In this document: piece by piece, positions 1 to 7,223 of the stretch | Numbering within the stretch: the first letter of the stretch is position 1 | Layout: every line of letters begins with the position of its first letter | Assembly (NCBI RefSeq): GCF_002113375.1 | Contig: NZ_NEHO01000003.1 | Coordinates: forward strand, 310,001 to 374,000 | Reading direction: 5' to 3' | Source: Pseudomonas sp. R37(2017) | Lineage (GTDB): Bacteria; Pseudomonadota; Gammaproteobacteria; Pseudomonadales; Pseudomonadaceae | Length of the DNA: 64,000 bases | The notes under the pieces: generated by a model | The model's database searches: none | The model's input: the letters and a program-made list of their open reading frames with translations, nothing else | What the model was told of the DNA's origin: nothing | Program-made: the position numbers and the translations under genes

Positions 1-937
1 GGCGACCGATTTTATCCGACAGCCCGCCGATGACCGGTTGCAGGCACATGAACAGGAACAGCGTGGCGGCGGAAATGGTAGTGGAGTCGGAAATGCTCAT
101 GCCGACGGTGTTCACCAGGTATTTCTGCATGTAGGTGGTGTAGGTGTAGAACGCCAGGGTGCCGCCCATGGTCAGGCCGACCACGGTCATCAGCTCCTTG
201 GGGTGACGCAGCAAGGTGCGCATGGCGCTTTCCTTGGCCTTCTCTTTTTTGGTGAACGACTCGGTTTCTTCCATGCCGCGACGCAGGTACAACGCCACCA
301 CGGCACACAGCGCGCCGATGGCGAACGGGATGCGCCAGCCCCAGGCGTAGAGCTCTTCGCTGGTCAGCAATTGTTGCAGCACGATCAACACCGCCAGGGC
401 GATGAGCTGGCCGGAGATCAGGGTCACGTACTGGAAGCTGGAGTAGAAGCCGCGACGTTCCTTGGTCGCCATCTCGCTGAGGTAAGTGGCGGAGGTGCCG
501 TATTCGCCACCCACCGACAGGCCCTGCAGCAAGCGCGCGAACACCAGCAGGATCGGCGCGCCGATGCCGATGACTTCATAGCTCGGGCTCAGGGCGATCA
601 GCAGCGAGCCAAAGCACATCAGGTACACCGAGGCCATCAGGGCCTTTTTGCGCCCGACCTTGTCGGCATACAGGCCCATCAGCCAGCCACCGATCGGACG
701 CATCAGGAAGCCCACGGCGAAGATCGCGGCAGTGTTGAGCAGTTGGGCGGTGGTGTCGCCTTTGGGGAAGAAAGTCTTGGCGAAGTACAGGGAGAAGGCG
801 GCATAGACGTACCAGTCGTACCACTCGACCATGTTCCCGACGGAACCGCTGAAGATCGATTTGATGCGGCTGGCAGTGCTTTTTTCCTTGGCCGGTGCGG
901 CAACCGACCCAAGCGGCAGGGAGTTGGAGTTATCCAT
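1..937 (-). CDS. MFS alpha-ketoglutarate/dicarboxylate:H+ symporter, 3' end cut by window edge
   Basis: Inner-membrane major facilitator of the metabolite:H+ symporter family, closest to KgtP/PcaT-type 2-oxoglutarate permeases. The visible N-terminal ~312 residues contain the family signatures VEWYDWYVYAAFSLYFA, the loop GLYADKVGRKKAL between TM2 and TM3, and LLQGLSVGGEYGTSATYL. About seven hydrophobic helices are visible before the window ends. I chose the ATG at 937 (MDNSNSLPLG) because AAGGA lies 7 nt upstream; an in-frame ATG at 952 is possible but lacks such a site. A sigma54 promoter and a palindrome lie upstream, and a sigma54-type two-component system is the next gene, so the pair very likely controls this transporter. 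Substrate assignment rests on family resemblance plus this context. Confidence 0.88.
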   Translation of the reverse strand, partial: MDNSNSLPLGSVAAPAKEKSTASRIKSIFSGSVGNMVEWYDWYVYAAFSLYFAKTFFPKGDTTAQLLNTAAIFAVGFLMRPIGGWLMGLYADKVGRKKALMASVYLMCFGSLLIALSPSYEVIGIGAPILLVFARLLQGLSVGGEYGTSATYLSEMATKERRGFYSSFQYVTLISGQLIALAVLIVLQQLLTSEELYAWGWRIPFAIGALCAVVALYLRRGMEETESFTKKEKAKESAMRTLLRHPKELMTVVGLTMGGTLAFYTYTTYMQKYLVNTVGMSISDSTTISAATLFLFMCLQPVIGGLSDKIGR

Positions 938-999
938 TGCAGGATCCTTCATTTAATTGTTTTTGTGGAGCGCGATGAAACGCAGCCTGCAGGGGCTAT

Positions 1000-1015
1000 A
1001 GCAGGAGCTGTGCCA
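1000..1015 (-). promoter_or_regulatory. Sigma54 (RpoN) -24/-12 promoter of the MFS gene
   Basis: On the minus strand this reads TGGCACAGCTCCTGCT. It matches the sigma54 consensus TGGCAC-N5-TTGCW, with the invariant GG and GC exactly 10 nt apart. It lies about 63 nt upstream of the transporter ATG at 937. The neighbouring response regulator has the GAFTGA loop needed to activate such a promoter. Confidence 0.8.
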
Positions 1016-1055
1016 AGGGGGAGAGGGCCGGTTTAGAGGGGTGAAGGTGTTTCGG

Positions 1056-1073
1056 TGAGCGGAAATCCGCTCA
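1056..1073. promoter_or_regulatory. Probable upstream activator site for the MifR/DctD-like regulator
   Basis: TGAGCGGAAATCCGCTCA is a perfect 8-bp inverted repeat with an AA centre. It begins about 40 bp upstream of the sigma54 -24 element, a usual place for an NtrC-family enhancer site. That this site binds the adjacent regulator is inferred from position and symmetry only. Confidence 0.6.
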
Positions 1074-1133
1074 TAAGAAAGTGGCTGTGGGCGGAAAGTT
1101 GCTCATCTGCCTGCAAGAGTTCCTGTGTTTGTG

Positions 1134-1221
1134 CTGGCCTCTTCGCGAGCAGGCTCGCTCCCACAAGGGATCGGTGTCCACAAAACCAATGTGGGAGCGA
1201 GCCTGCTCGCGAAGAGGCCAG
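1134..1221. repeat. REPIN: two inverted REP sequences with 31-bp perfect arms
   Basis: The arms 1134-1164 and 1191-1221 are perfect reverse complements and contain the REP core GGGAGCGAGCCTGCTCGCG. The central spacer is 26 nt. The repeat lies just past the stop codon of the response-regulator gene, where it could also act as a transcript 3' end. Confidence 0.9.
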
Positions 1222-1229
1222 TTCAGGCG

Positions 1230-2555
1230 CTACAAAAACATCTCTCTGCTCAACCCATGCCGCTGCATCTTTTCATTGAAGGTCCGGCGCGGCAGTTGCA
1301 GTTCTTCGAGCACCGCTTTCACATCGCCCTTGTGCCGGGTCAATGCCGCACGCAGGCATTGCGCCTCGAACGCTTCCTGCTGCGCCGCCAGTGACTGGCC
1401 GGGCTCGATGCCCATTGGCTCCGGTTCACCCAAGCCCAGAACCTGACGCTCGGCGACGTTCGCCAGTTCGCGCACGTTGCCCGGCCAGTCATGGCTCAGC
1501 AGGTGGCTCAACTGCGCGCCGCTCAACGGTGGAAATTTACGTCCCAGCCGTTCGGCGGCGTTTTGTGCAAAGGACTCGAACAGCAGGGGTATGTCTTCAC
1601 GGCGTTCGCGCAAGGGCGGCAGGCGCAGTTGCGCGACGTTCAAACGATAAGCCAGGTCTTCGCGGAAACGTCCGGCCCGCGCTTCGTCCAGCAGGTCCGG
1701 CTTGGTCGCGGCAATGATGCGCAGATCCACGCGGATGCTTTGGTTCGAGCCCAGCCGTTCAAGCTTTTGCTCTTGCAACACCCGCAGCAGTTTTACCTGT
1801 TGGGCCAGTGGCATGCTTTCGATTTCATCGAGAAACAGCGTGCCACCGTCGGCATATTCCAGTTTGCCGATGCGCTTGCCGGACGCCCCGGTGAACGCAC
1901 CGCTCTCGTGACCGAACAGCTCGGCCTCGAACAATTGCTCGGGGATGGCCGCGCAGTTGAGGGCGACAAAGGGCTTGTCGGCCCGTGGCCCGAAGTCGTG
2001 CAGGCAACGCGCAACCAGCTCCTTGCCGCTACCGGTTTCCCCGCGAATCAGCACGTTGACCGGCAGTGCCGCCAGGTCCAGTACCTGTCGCCGCAGGGTC
2101 TGCAAACCCCGGGACACGCCGAGCAGCGTGGCATCCAGTCTGGCGCGGTTGTCCGCCTGTTCGTGCAGGGCGCGGTTTTCCAGCACCAGGCGGCGCTTGT
2201 CGAGGGCGCGACGCAGGCTGCCGAGCAGGGTTTGCGGGCTGAAGGGTTTTTCGAGGAAATCGTAGGCGCCATCACGCATGGCCTCGACAGCCATCGGCAC
2301 ATCGCCGTGGCCGGTCAACAGGATCACCGGCAAATCGGCATCCCGGCGTTGTACTTCGGCCAGCAGTTCCAGGCCGCTCATGCCGGGCATGCGCACATCG
2401 CTGAGGATCACCCCGGCAAAATGCCTGGGCAATTGCGCCAGGCATTCATCGGCGCGGCTGAACAACTGCACCTCGAAGCCCGACAGGCTCAACCATTGCT
2501 CGACGGCGCTGCGGATGCTGCTTTCGTCGTCGACCACGATCACTGAATTCAGCAT
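1230..2555 (-). CDS. mifR: Sigma54-dependent response regulator, MifR/DctD type
   Basis: Enhancer-binding response regulator of 441 aa. The receiver has phospho-acceptor Asp53 in ILSDVRMPG. The AAA+ domain has Walker A GETGSGKE (~172-179), the sigma54-contacting loop GAFTGA (~219-224) and Walker B GGTLFLDEIE (~237-246). A Fis-type helix-turn-helix follows at about 403-437. Its start overlaps the end of the sensor gene by 7 nt, so the two are translationally coupled. The adjacent alpha-ketoglutarate-type transporter with a sigma54 promoter favours the MifR role (2-oxoglutarate uptake control in P. aeruginosa). DctD (C4-dicarboxylates) is the alternative name and cannot be excluded from sequence alone. 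Confidence 0.85.
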   Translation of the reverse strand: MLNSVIVVDDESSIRSAVEQWLSLSGFEVQLFSRADECLAQLPRHFAGVILSDVRMPGMSGLELLAEVQRRDADLPVILLTGHGDVPMAVEAMRDGAYDFLEKPFSPQTLLGSLRRALDKRRLVLENRALHEQADNRARLDATLLGVSRGLQTLRRQVLDLAALPVNVLIRGETGSGKELVARCLHDFGPRADKPFVALNCAAIPEQLFEAELFGHESGAFTGASGKRIGKLEYADGGTLFLDEIESMPLAQQVKLLRVLQEQKLERLGSNQSIRVDLRIIAATKPDLLDEARAGRFREDLAYRLNVAQLRLPPLRERREDIPLLFESFAQNAAERLGRKFPPLSGAQLSHLLSHDWPGNVRELANVAERQVLGLGEPEPMGIEPGQSLAAQQEAFEAQCLRAALTRHKGDVKAVLEELQLPRRTFNEKMQRHGLSREMFL

Positions 2556-4315
2556 GGCTCATGCACCTCCAGGTCGATGGGCAAGGTCACGGTAAACACG
2601 GCACCTTTGGCATGATTGTCGGCACTCAGGCGTCCGCCGGATTCGTGGACGATGGCGAACGATACGGCCAAACCGATCCCCAGGCCATCGCCCACCGGTT
2701 TGGTGGTGAAGAACGGATCGAACACCTTGGACAGGTTCTCTTCGGCGATACCGCCACCGTTGTCGATCACACTCAGGCGCCATAATTGTTCGTCGGCTTC
2801 GAGGCGGATTTCCAGGCGTTTGCAGGGTTTGTCCTGCATCGCATCGAGGGCGTTGCGCAGCAGGTTGATCAGCACCTGTTCCAGGCGGATCGCATCGCCG
2901 CGCACCCAGGCCGGGCGGGTCAGGTGTAACACCGTACTGACCTGTTCGTCACGCAAGCGCGTATCGAGCAGTTGCAGCGACTGGTCCACCACTGCCGCCA
3001 GGTCCAGGCGTTCGCGCAAGCCGCTGGGGCTTTTGCGGGCGAAGGTTTTCAGGTGGCCGGTGAGGGCGGCCATGCGTGTGAGCATTTCATCCACCGGTCT
3101 GAGCGCCTTGTAGGCGTCGTCGATGCGGCCGTGGTCGAGCAGCAGTCTCAACGTAGCAAGCTGCATGCGCTGGGCGGTGAGCGGCTGGTTGATTTCGTGG
3201 GCCAGGGCGGCGGACATCTGCCCCAGCGCCGCGAGTTTGGCCGATTGCACCAGGCCTTCCTGGGCGGTACGCAGGTCGCGGGTTCTCTCCTCTACAAGCT
3301 GTTCGAGTTCTTCACGGCTGCGCTGGCGCAACTTGGCCAGGCGCCAGCGCTGGTTGAGAAACAGCAGCAGGAACACCAGGGTCAACCACAGCCCGGCCGC
3401 GGCAAGTGCGGCGTTACGGCTGTCTTCGAAGGCGACTTGCGGGCGACGCAACAGGTGCAGGGTCCAGCCCTCGGCACTCAGCGGCAAGGACTCCCACAGG
3501 TAATTCGCCTCGCCGTCCGGGCCATCGACCCGGGCCAGGTCACTGTTGTCGTCGAAGCGCCGCAGTGATTGAAACGCAAGCGGCGTCAGCGGCTGCTTGT
3601 CGTACTGGCGGGTGCTCTTGAGTTCGGCGCGATCGCTGTCACTCAGCGGCTTGAGCAGGCGATAGCGCCAGCCCGGCTGGTTGGCGATAAAGACGATCCC
3701 GCGGGCATCGCTGACCAGCAGCGTGTCGCTGCCCTGACGCCACTCGCGTTCCAGTTCGGGGAACTCCAGTTTCACCACCATGGCACCGAGGAACTGACCG
3801 TCGTCGTCGGTGACCGCGCTGGAGAGGAAGTAGCCGGGAATCCCGCTGGTCACGCCCACGGCGTAGAAGCGCCCGGTGCCCTGGGTGCGGGTCTGGTTGA
3901 AATAAGGGCGGAAACCGTAGTTGTGGCCGACATAGCTGCTGGGCAAACGCCAATTGCTGGCCGCCACGGCGAGGCCGGTGCGGTCGAGCAGTTCCAGGGT
4001 CGAGGATTCGGCCGCGCCGTTGATCTTTTCCAGTTTGCGGTTCAGTGCTTCCTGCTGCTCGGGGCTCACCGCCCCCTTGAGCGCCGAGCGCAGCTCCGGG
4101 TCCAACGCCAGTACCGAAGGCAGGGTACGGTAGCGTTCGATCAGGGTATGCAGGGACGTGGCGTACAGCGCCAATTGCTGATTGGCGCGGCCAGCGTCTT
4201 CGACCATGGACTGGCGCACGGCGTGGCGCATGGCCAGGGTCGCGGCGATGGCGGCGCCGGCGATGATCAACAAGGTGTAGAGCGCCAGGCGCAGGGATCT
4301 GGAGGTCGGGAGCAT
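2549..4315 (-). CDS. mifS: Sensor histidine kinase, MifS/DctB type
   Basis: Membrane histidine kinase of 588 aa from the ATG at 4315. TM1 is near residues 10-30. A periplasmic sensor region of the dCache/DctB type follows, then TM2 near 295-315, a coiled linker (LEQLVEERTRDLRTAQEGL), the HisKA phospho-acceptor in ALAHEINQPL, and an HATPase domain with N box (LINLLRNALDAM), DNGGGI and a GLAVS glycine-rich lid. It should phosphorylate the overlapping downstream regulator. An in-frame TTG at 4348 would add 11 residues; neither start has a good Shine-Dalgarno site. DctB is the alternative name, as the periplasmic domain could read dicarboxylates or 2-oxoglutarate. Confidence 0.83.
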   Translation of the reverse strand: MLPTSRSLRLALYTLLIIAGAAIAATLAMRHAVRQSMVEDAGRANQQLALYATSLHTLIERYRTLPSVLALDPELRSALKGAVSPEQQEALNRKLEKINGAAESSTLELLDRTGLAVAASNWRLPSSYVGHNYGFRPYFNQTRTQGTGRFYAVGVTSGIPGYFLSSAVTDDDGQFLGAMVVKLEFPELEREWRQGSDTLLVSDARGIVFIANQPGWRYRLLKPLSDSDRAELKSTRQYDKQPLTPLAFQSLRRFDDNSDLARVDGPDGEANYLWESLPLSAEGWTLHLLRRPQVAFEDSRNAALAAAGLWLTLVFLLLFLNQRWRLAKLRQRSREELEQLVEERTRDLRTAQEGLVQSAKLAALGQMSAALAHEINQPLTAQRMQLATLRLLLDHGRIDDAYKALRPVDEMLTRMAALTGHLKTFARKSPSGLRERLDLAAVVDQSLQLLDTRLRDEQVSTVLHLTRPAWVRGDAIRLEQVLINLLRNALDAMQDKPCKRLEIRLEADEQLWRLSVIDNGGGIAEENLSKVFDPFFTTKPVGDGLGIGLAVSFAIVHESGGRLSADNHAKGAVFTVTLPIDLEVHEPC

Positions 4316-4620
4316 GGGCCGAAATCGGACTGAAGACAGGAGGCGCAAGATAGCATGCGGACTATCTTGTGCCAGATCTCATCTCACTGCGCCCGAGTAG
4401 ATAACTTGAGCTTTCAACTATTCATGTTTCTTCTCATCTGTTCCGGTTCATCTGTCAGTTTCCCCAACGAAACTACCTAGTTCCCGGAGTTACTAAGATC
4501 ATCATTGTTCAAGTGTGCTTCATGCGTTCTTTTGGCTAGCCCGCTCTGCTCAGATGGGCATTGATTGGCTCCACGAGTTCGGTAAGGCGATACGGTGAAA
4601 ACACATGGGTGATTCACGGA

Positions 4621-4630
4621 GAAACGTTTC
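4621..4630. promoter_or_regulatory. 10-bp palindrome GAAACGTTTC
   Basis: Perfect even palindrome in the intergenic region upstream of the sensor kinase. It shares the GAAAC/GTTTC half-site with the larger inverted repeat at 4709-4731, so the two could be sites for one dimeric repressor. No regulator is assigned. Confidence 0.35.
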
Positions 4631-4708
4631 GCATACTCAAGGGGAAACTACGACGGGTAGATGGCCGCTGATGAGTCGCCTTGTACGGAGTTACCCGGGA
4701 GCATTCCC

Positions 4709-4731
4709 AAGCGTTTCACTGTGAAACGCTT
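4709..4731. promoter_or_regulatory. 23-bp operator-like inverted repeat
   Basis: AAGCGTTTCAC-T-GTGAAACGCTT: two perfect 11-bp arms around one central base. The one-base centre cannot form an RNA hairpin loop and there is no T run, so a DNA-binding dimer site fits better than a terminator. It lies about 50 bp past the stop of the 72-aa gene and about 390 bp upstream of the sensor kinase. Confidence 0.45.
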
Positions 4732-4780
4732 CGAATGACCGGCACCTCACGCTCAGAGCCGTCTTCAAGTATGGCGCGCA

Positions 4781-4999
4781 TTAAAACAACCCCGCTTGGA
4801 TTTTCTGCAGCAGCAGCGCAGCTAGCTCCTGGTTGGGGTATTGGGCTTGCAGTCCCCAAGCTTTACAGCCGAGTGCATGCCGAAAAGCGCTGGCGTCCGT
4901 AAGGTCCTGAACGCTTCCACACAGCCGACAGCGCACTAGCTGGCCGTCGAGTGTCCAGTGTTTATTCCAGGCTTTCAGCGGCAGGTAGGTCATGGACAT
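4781..4999 (-). CDS. Small Cys/His zinc-knuckle protein (72 aa), function unknown
   Basis: The 72-residue product contains RCRLCGSVQ and, 15 residues on, HALGC, giving a CX2C-X15-HX3C pattern typical of a single structural zinc site. Aromatic residues cluster at the N terminus (YLPLKAWNKHW). Composition and the intact metal ligands suggest a real gene, although no good ribosome site is visible for the ATG at 4999 or the in-frame ATG at 4993. It stands alone between the sensor kinase and the fumarase terminator, on the same strand as both. It could bind nucleic acid or a protein partner; nothing in the sequence decides. Confidence 0.6.
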   Translation of the reverse strand: MSMTYLPLKAWNKHWTLDGQLVRCRLCGSVQDLTDASAFRHALGCKAWGLQAQYPNQELAALLLQKIQAGLF

Positions 5000-5105
5000 T
5001 CAATACTGGACCTTTGGCAAGGTATGACGAGGGGCTGCGTGCGGGTAAAACCACCCAGTACAAGTGATGGTAGGCCAGTCCCCAGGGGTTGGTGACCACC
5101 AGGCA

Positions 5106-5147
5106 TAAAAAAGCCGCGCTGTCGTACAAACAGCGCGGCTCTTTTTA
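5106..5147 (-). terminator. Rho-independent terminator of the fumarase gene
   Basis: The stem AGCCGCGCTG/CAGCGCGGCT is flanked by an A run and a T run, so it can work in both directions. It begins 16 nt past the fumarase stop codon. Confidence 0.85.
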
Positions 5148-5163
5148 TACAGCGGTTGAGTGC

Positions 5164-6687
5164 TTACTGCACTTCCACCGCCAGACTTTCACTGATCTTC
5201 TTCTGCCAGATGGCCGGACCGGTGATGTGTACCGACTCGCCCTTGCTGTCGACCGCAACGGTGACCGGCATGTCCTTGACCTCGAACTCGTAGATCGCTT
5301 CCATGCCCAGTTCGGCAAATGCCAGCACCTTGGACTTCTTGATCGCCTGGGCGACCAGGTAGGCGGCGCCGCCGACGGCCATCAGGTACACGGCCTTGCT
5401 GTCCTTGATCGCGTCGATCGCGGTCGGGCCGCGTTCGGATTTGCCGATCATGCCCAGCAGGCCAGTCTGCTCGAGGATCTGACGGGTGAACTTGTCCATC
5501 CTCGTCGCGGTGGTCGGACCGGCCGGGCCAACCACTTCGTCACCGACCGGATCGACCGGGCCGACGTAGTAGATGAAGCGACCCTTGAGGTCTACCGGCA
5601 GGGTTTCGCCCTTGTTCAGCATCTCGACCATGCGCTTGTGCGCCGCGTCGCGACCGGTGAGCATCTTGCCGTTGAGCAGGACGGTTTCGCCCGGCTTCCA
5701 GCTCTGCACTTCTTCCGGGGTCAGGGTGTCGAGGTTGACGCGACGGGCCGACGGACCCGCTTCCCAGACGATTTCCGGGTAGGCGTCCAAAGGTGGCGCT
5801 TCCAGCGAGGCCGGGCCGGAGCCATCCAGCACGAAGTGGGCGTGACGGGTGGCGGCGCAGTTCGGGATCATGCACACCGGCAGGGACGCGGCGTGGGTCG
5901 GGTAGTCCATGATCTTCACGTCGAGCACGGTGGTCAGGCCACCGAGACCCTGGGCGCCGATGCCCAACTGGTTGACCTTCTCGAACAGCTCCAGACGCAT
6001 TTCTTCAATGCGATTCTGCGGGCCACGGGCCTTCAGTTCGTGAATGTCGATGGATTCCATCAACACTTCCTTGGCCATCACCGCGGCTTTCTCGGCGGTG
6101 CCGCCGATGCCGATGCCGAGCATGCCCGGTGGGCACCAGCCGGCGCCCATTTCCGGAACGGTCTTGAGCACCCAGTCGACGATCGAGTCGGACGGGTTGA
6201 GCATGGCCATCTTCGACTTGTTCTCGGAGCCGCCGCCCTTGGCCGCCACGTCCACTTCCACGGTGTTGCCCGGAACGATGGAGTAGTGGATGACGGCCGG
6301 GGTGTTGTCCTTGGTGTTCTTGCGAGCGCCCGCCGGGTCGGCGAGGATCGAAGCGCGCAGGACGTTTTCCGGCAGGTTGTAGGCGCGACGCACGCCTTCG
6401 TTGATCATGTCGTCCAGGCTCATGGTGGCGCCATCCCAACGCACGTCCATGCCGACACGGACAAACACGGTGACGATACCGGTGTCCTGGCAGATCGGAC
6501 GGTGGCCGGTGGCACACATGCGCGAGTTGATCAGGATCTGGGCCATCGAGTCGCGGGCCGCTGGCGATTCTTCGCGCAGGTAGGCCTCGTGCATCGCCTG
6601 GATGAAATCCACGGGGTGGTAGTAGGAAATGAACTGCAGGGCGTCGGCAACGCTCTGAATCAGGTCGTCTTGCTTGATCACGGTCAT
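5164..6687 (-). CDS. fumA: Class I fumarate hydratase (4Fe-4S)
   Basis: Interconverts fumarate and malate in the TCA cycle; cytoplasmic, oxygen-sensitive iron-sulfur enzyme of 507 aa, the usual length. Typical motifs are RPICQDTGIVTVFV with the first cluster Cys, GWCPPGMLGIGIGGTAEKA, and the C-terminal beta-domain sequence VGPAGPTTATRMDKF. CMIPNCAATRH supplies further cysteines. I chose the ATG at 6687 (MTVIKQDD) because GAGGAG lies 9 nt upstream; a longer frame to 6750 would overlap repeat DNA. It is transcribed alone, with a strong terminator downstream. The next gene inward is a diguanylate cyclase on the opposite strand, the same pairing I recall for PA4333/PA4332 in P. aeruginosa. Confidence 0.95.
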   Translation of the reverse strand: MTVIKQDDLIQSVADALQFISYYHPVDFIQAMHEAYLREESPAARDSMAQILINSRMCATGHRPICQDTGIVTVFVRVGMDVRWDGATMSLDDMINEGVRRAYNLPENVLRASILADPAGARKNTKDNTPAVIHYSIVPGNTVEVDVAAKGGGSENKSKMAMLNPSDSIVDWVLKTVPEMGAGWCPPGMLGIGIGGTAEKAAVMAKEVLMESIDIHELKARGPQNRIEEMRLELFEKVNQLGIGAQGLGGLTTVLDVKIMDYPTHAASLPVCMIPNCAATRHAHFVLDGSGPASLEAPPLDAYPEIVWEAGPSARRVNLDTLTPEEVQSWKPGETVLLNGKMLTGRDAAHKRMVEMLNKGETLPVDLKGRFIYYVGPVDPVGDEVVGPAGPTTATRMDKFTRQILEQTGLLGMIGKSERGPTAIDAIKDSKAVYLMAVGGAAYLVAQAIKKSKVLAFAELGMEAIYEFEVKDMPVTVAVDSKGESVHITGPAIWQKKISESLAVEVQ

Positions 6688-6742
6688 GAGTCGCGCTCCT
6701 CTAAAAGACGGGAACATTTTGTAAAGGCAGATGCGAGCCATA

Positions 6743-6816
6743 AGCTGCAAGCGGCAAGTTCAAAGCAGTACGCGGACTGCCTTGAGCTTGTTGCTTGAAG
6801 CTTGCGGCTTGCAGCT
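6743..6816. repeat. Imperfect long inverted repeat (AGCTGCAAGC-GGCAAG class)
   Basis: The arms at about 6743-6763 and 6796-6816 are near-perfect reverse complements built from the words GCTTGCGGCTTGCAGCT. A partial third copy (GCGGCAAGTTTGCAGCTGCAAG) follows near 6938-6959. This class differs from the REPIN core seen elsewhere in the window. Confidence 0.75.
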
Positions 6817-6974
6817 GCCCCTGGGCCACACCGGGGCAAGCTGGCGCGACGCTAAAAAGGCGCGGCAGTATAGCGCGCATCAACGGCACGTACACGCGCC
6901 GGCAGTCAATCGTTGGTCGTATGGGAGCAGCTACACGCGGCAAGTTTGCAGCTGCAAGAGTAGTGTGTGGCTTT

Positions 6975-7107
6975 TGTGGCGAGGGGGCTTGCCCCCGTTC
7001 GGCTGCGAAGCAGCTGTAAAACCGTTGAATACAATCCGCCTGACACCACGATAGGTCTGTTTCCGGGACTGCTTCGCAGTCCAACGGGGGCAAGCCCCCT
7101 CGCCACA
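6975..7107. repeat. Second-class REPIN with 25-bp outer arms
   Basis: The outer arms 6975-6999 and 7083-7107 are perfect reverse complements (core GGCGAGGGGGCTTGCCCCCG). Inside them are two smaller hairpins, GCTGCGAAGCAGC and GACTGCTTCGCAGTC. It is a different REP family from the GGGAGCGAGCCTGCTCGCG copies. With the repeat at 6743-6816 it fills most of the 536-nt gap between fumarase and the diguanylate cyclase; I see no gene there. Confidence 0.85.
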
Positions 7108-7223
7108 GTGCCTACAGTGCCCGGGCCGTCCATCCCGAAATTTGAATGGTCATTTATCGGTGACGCCACTAAAGTGACACACGGTCTGTAGAGTAGGACG
7201 CTCTGTCAGTCTCCTTTCATCTG

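Larger units (their letters stand above)
4316..4780. other. Intergenic region upstream of the sensor kinase
   Basis: About 465 nt without a convincing gene; short frames here lack ribosome sites and codon bias. It is less GC-rich than its surroundings and holds two perfect palindromes, listed separately. I found no tRNA and no strong rho-independent terminator. Confidence 0.6.

Noticed and set aside
4540..4560. Sigma54-like site TGGCTAGCCCGCTCTGCT upstream of the sensor kinase
   Set aside because: The GG and GC are not 10 nt apart, so the spacing rule fails.
5089..6798. Long rightward frame opposite fumarase (569 codons)
   Set aside because: Antisense shadow; the fumarase reading is complete with all motifs.
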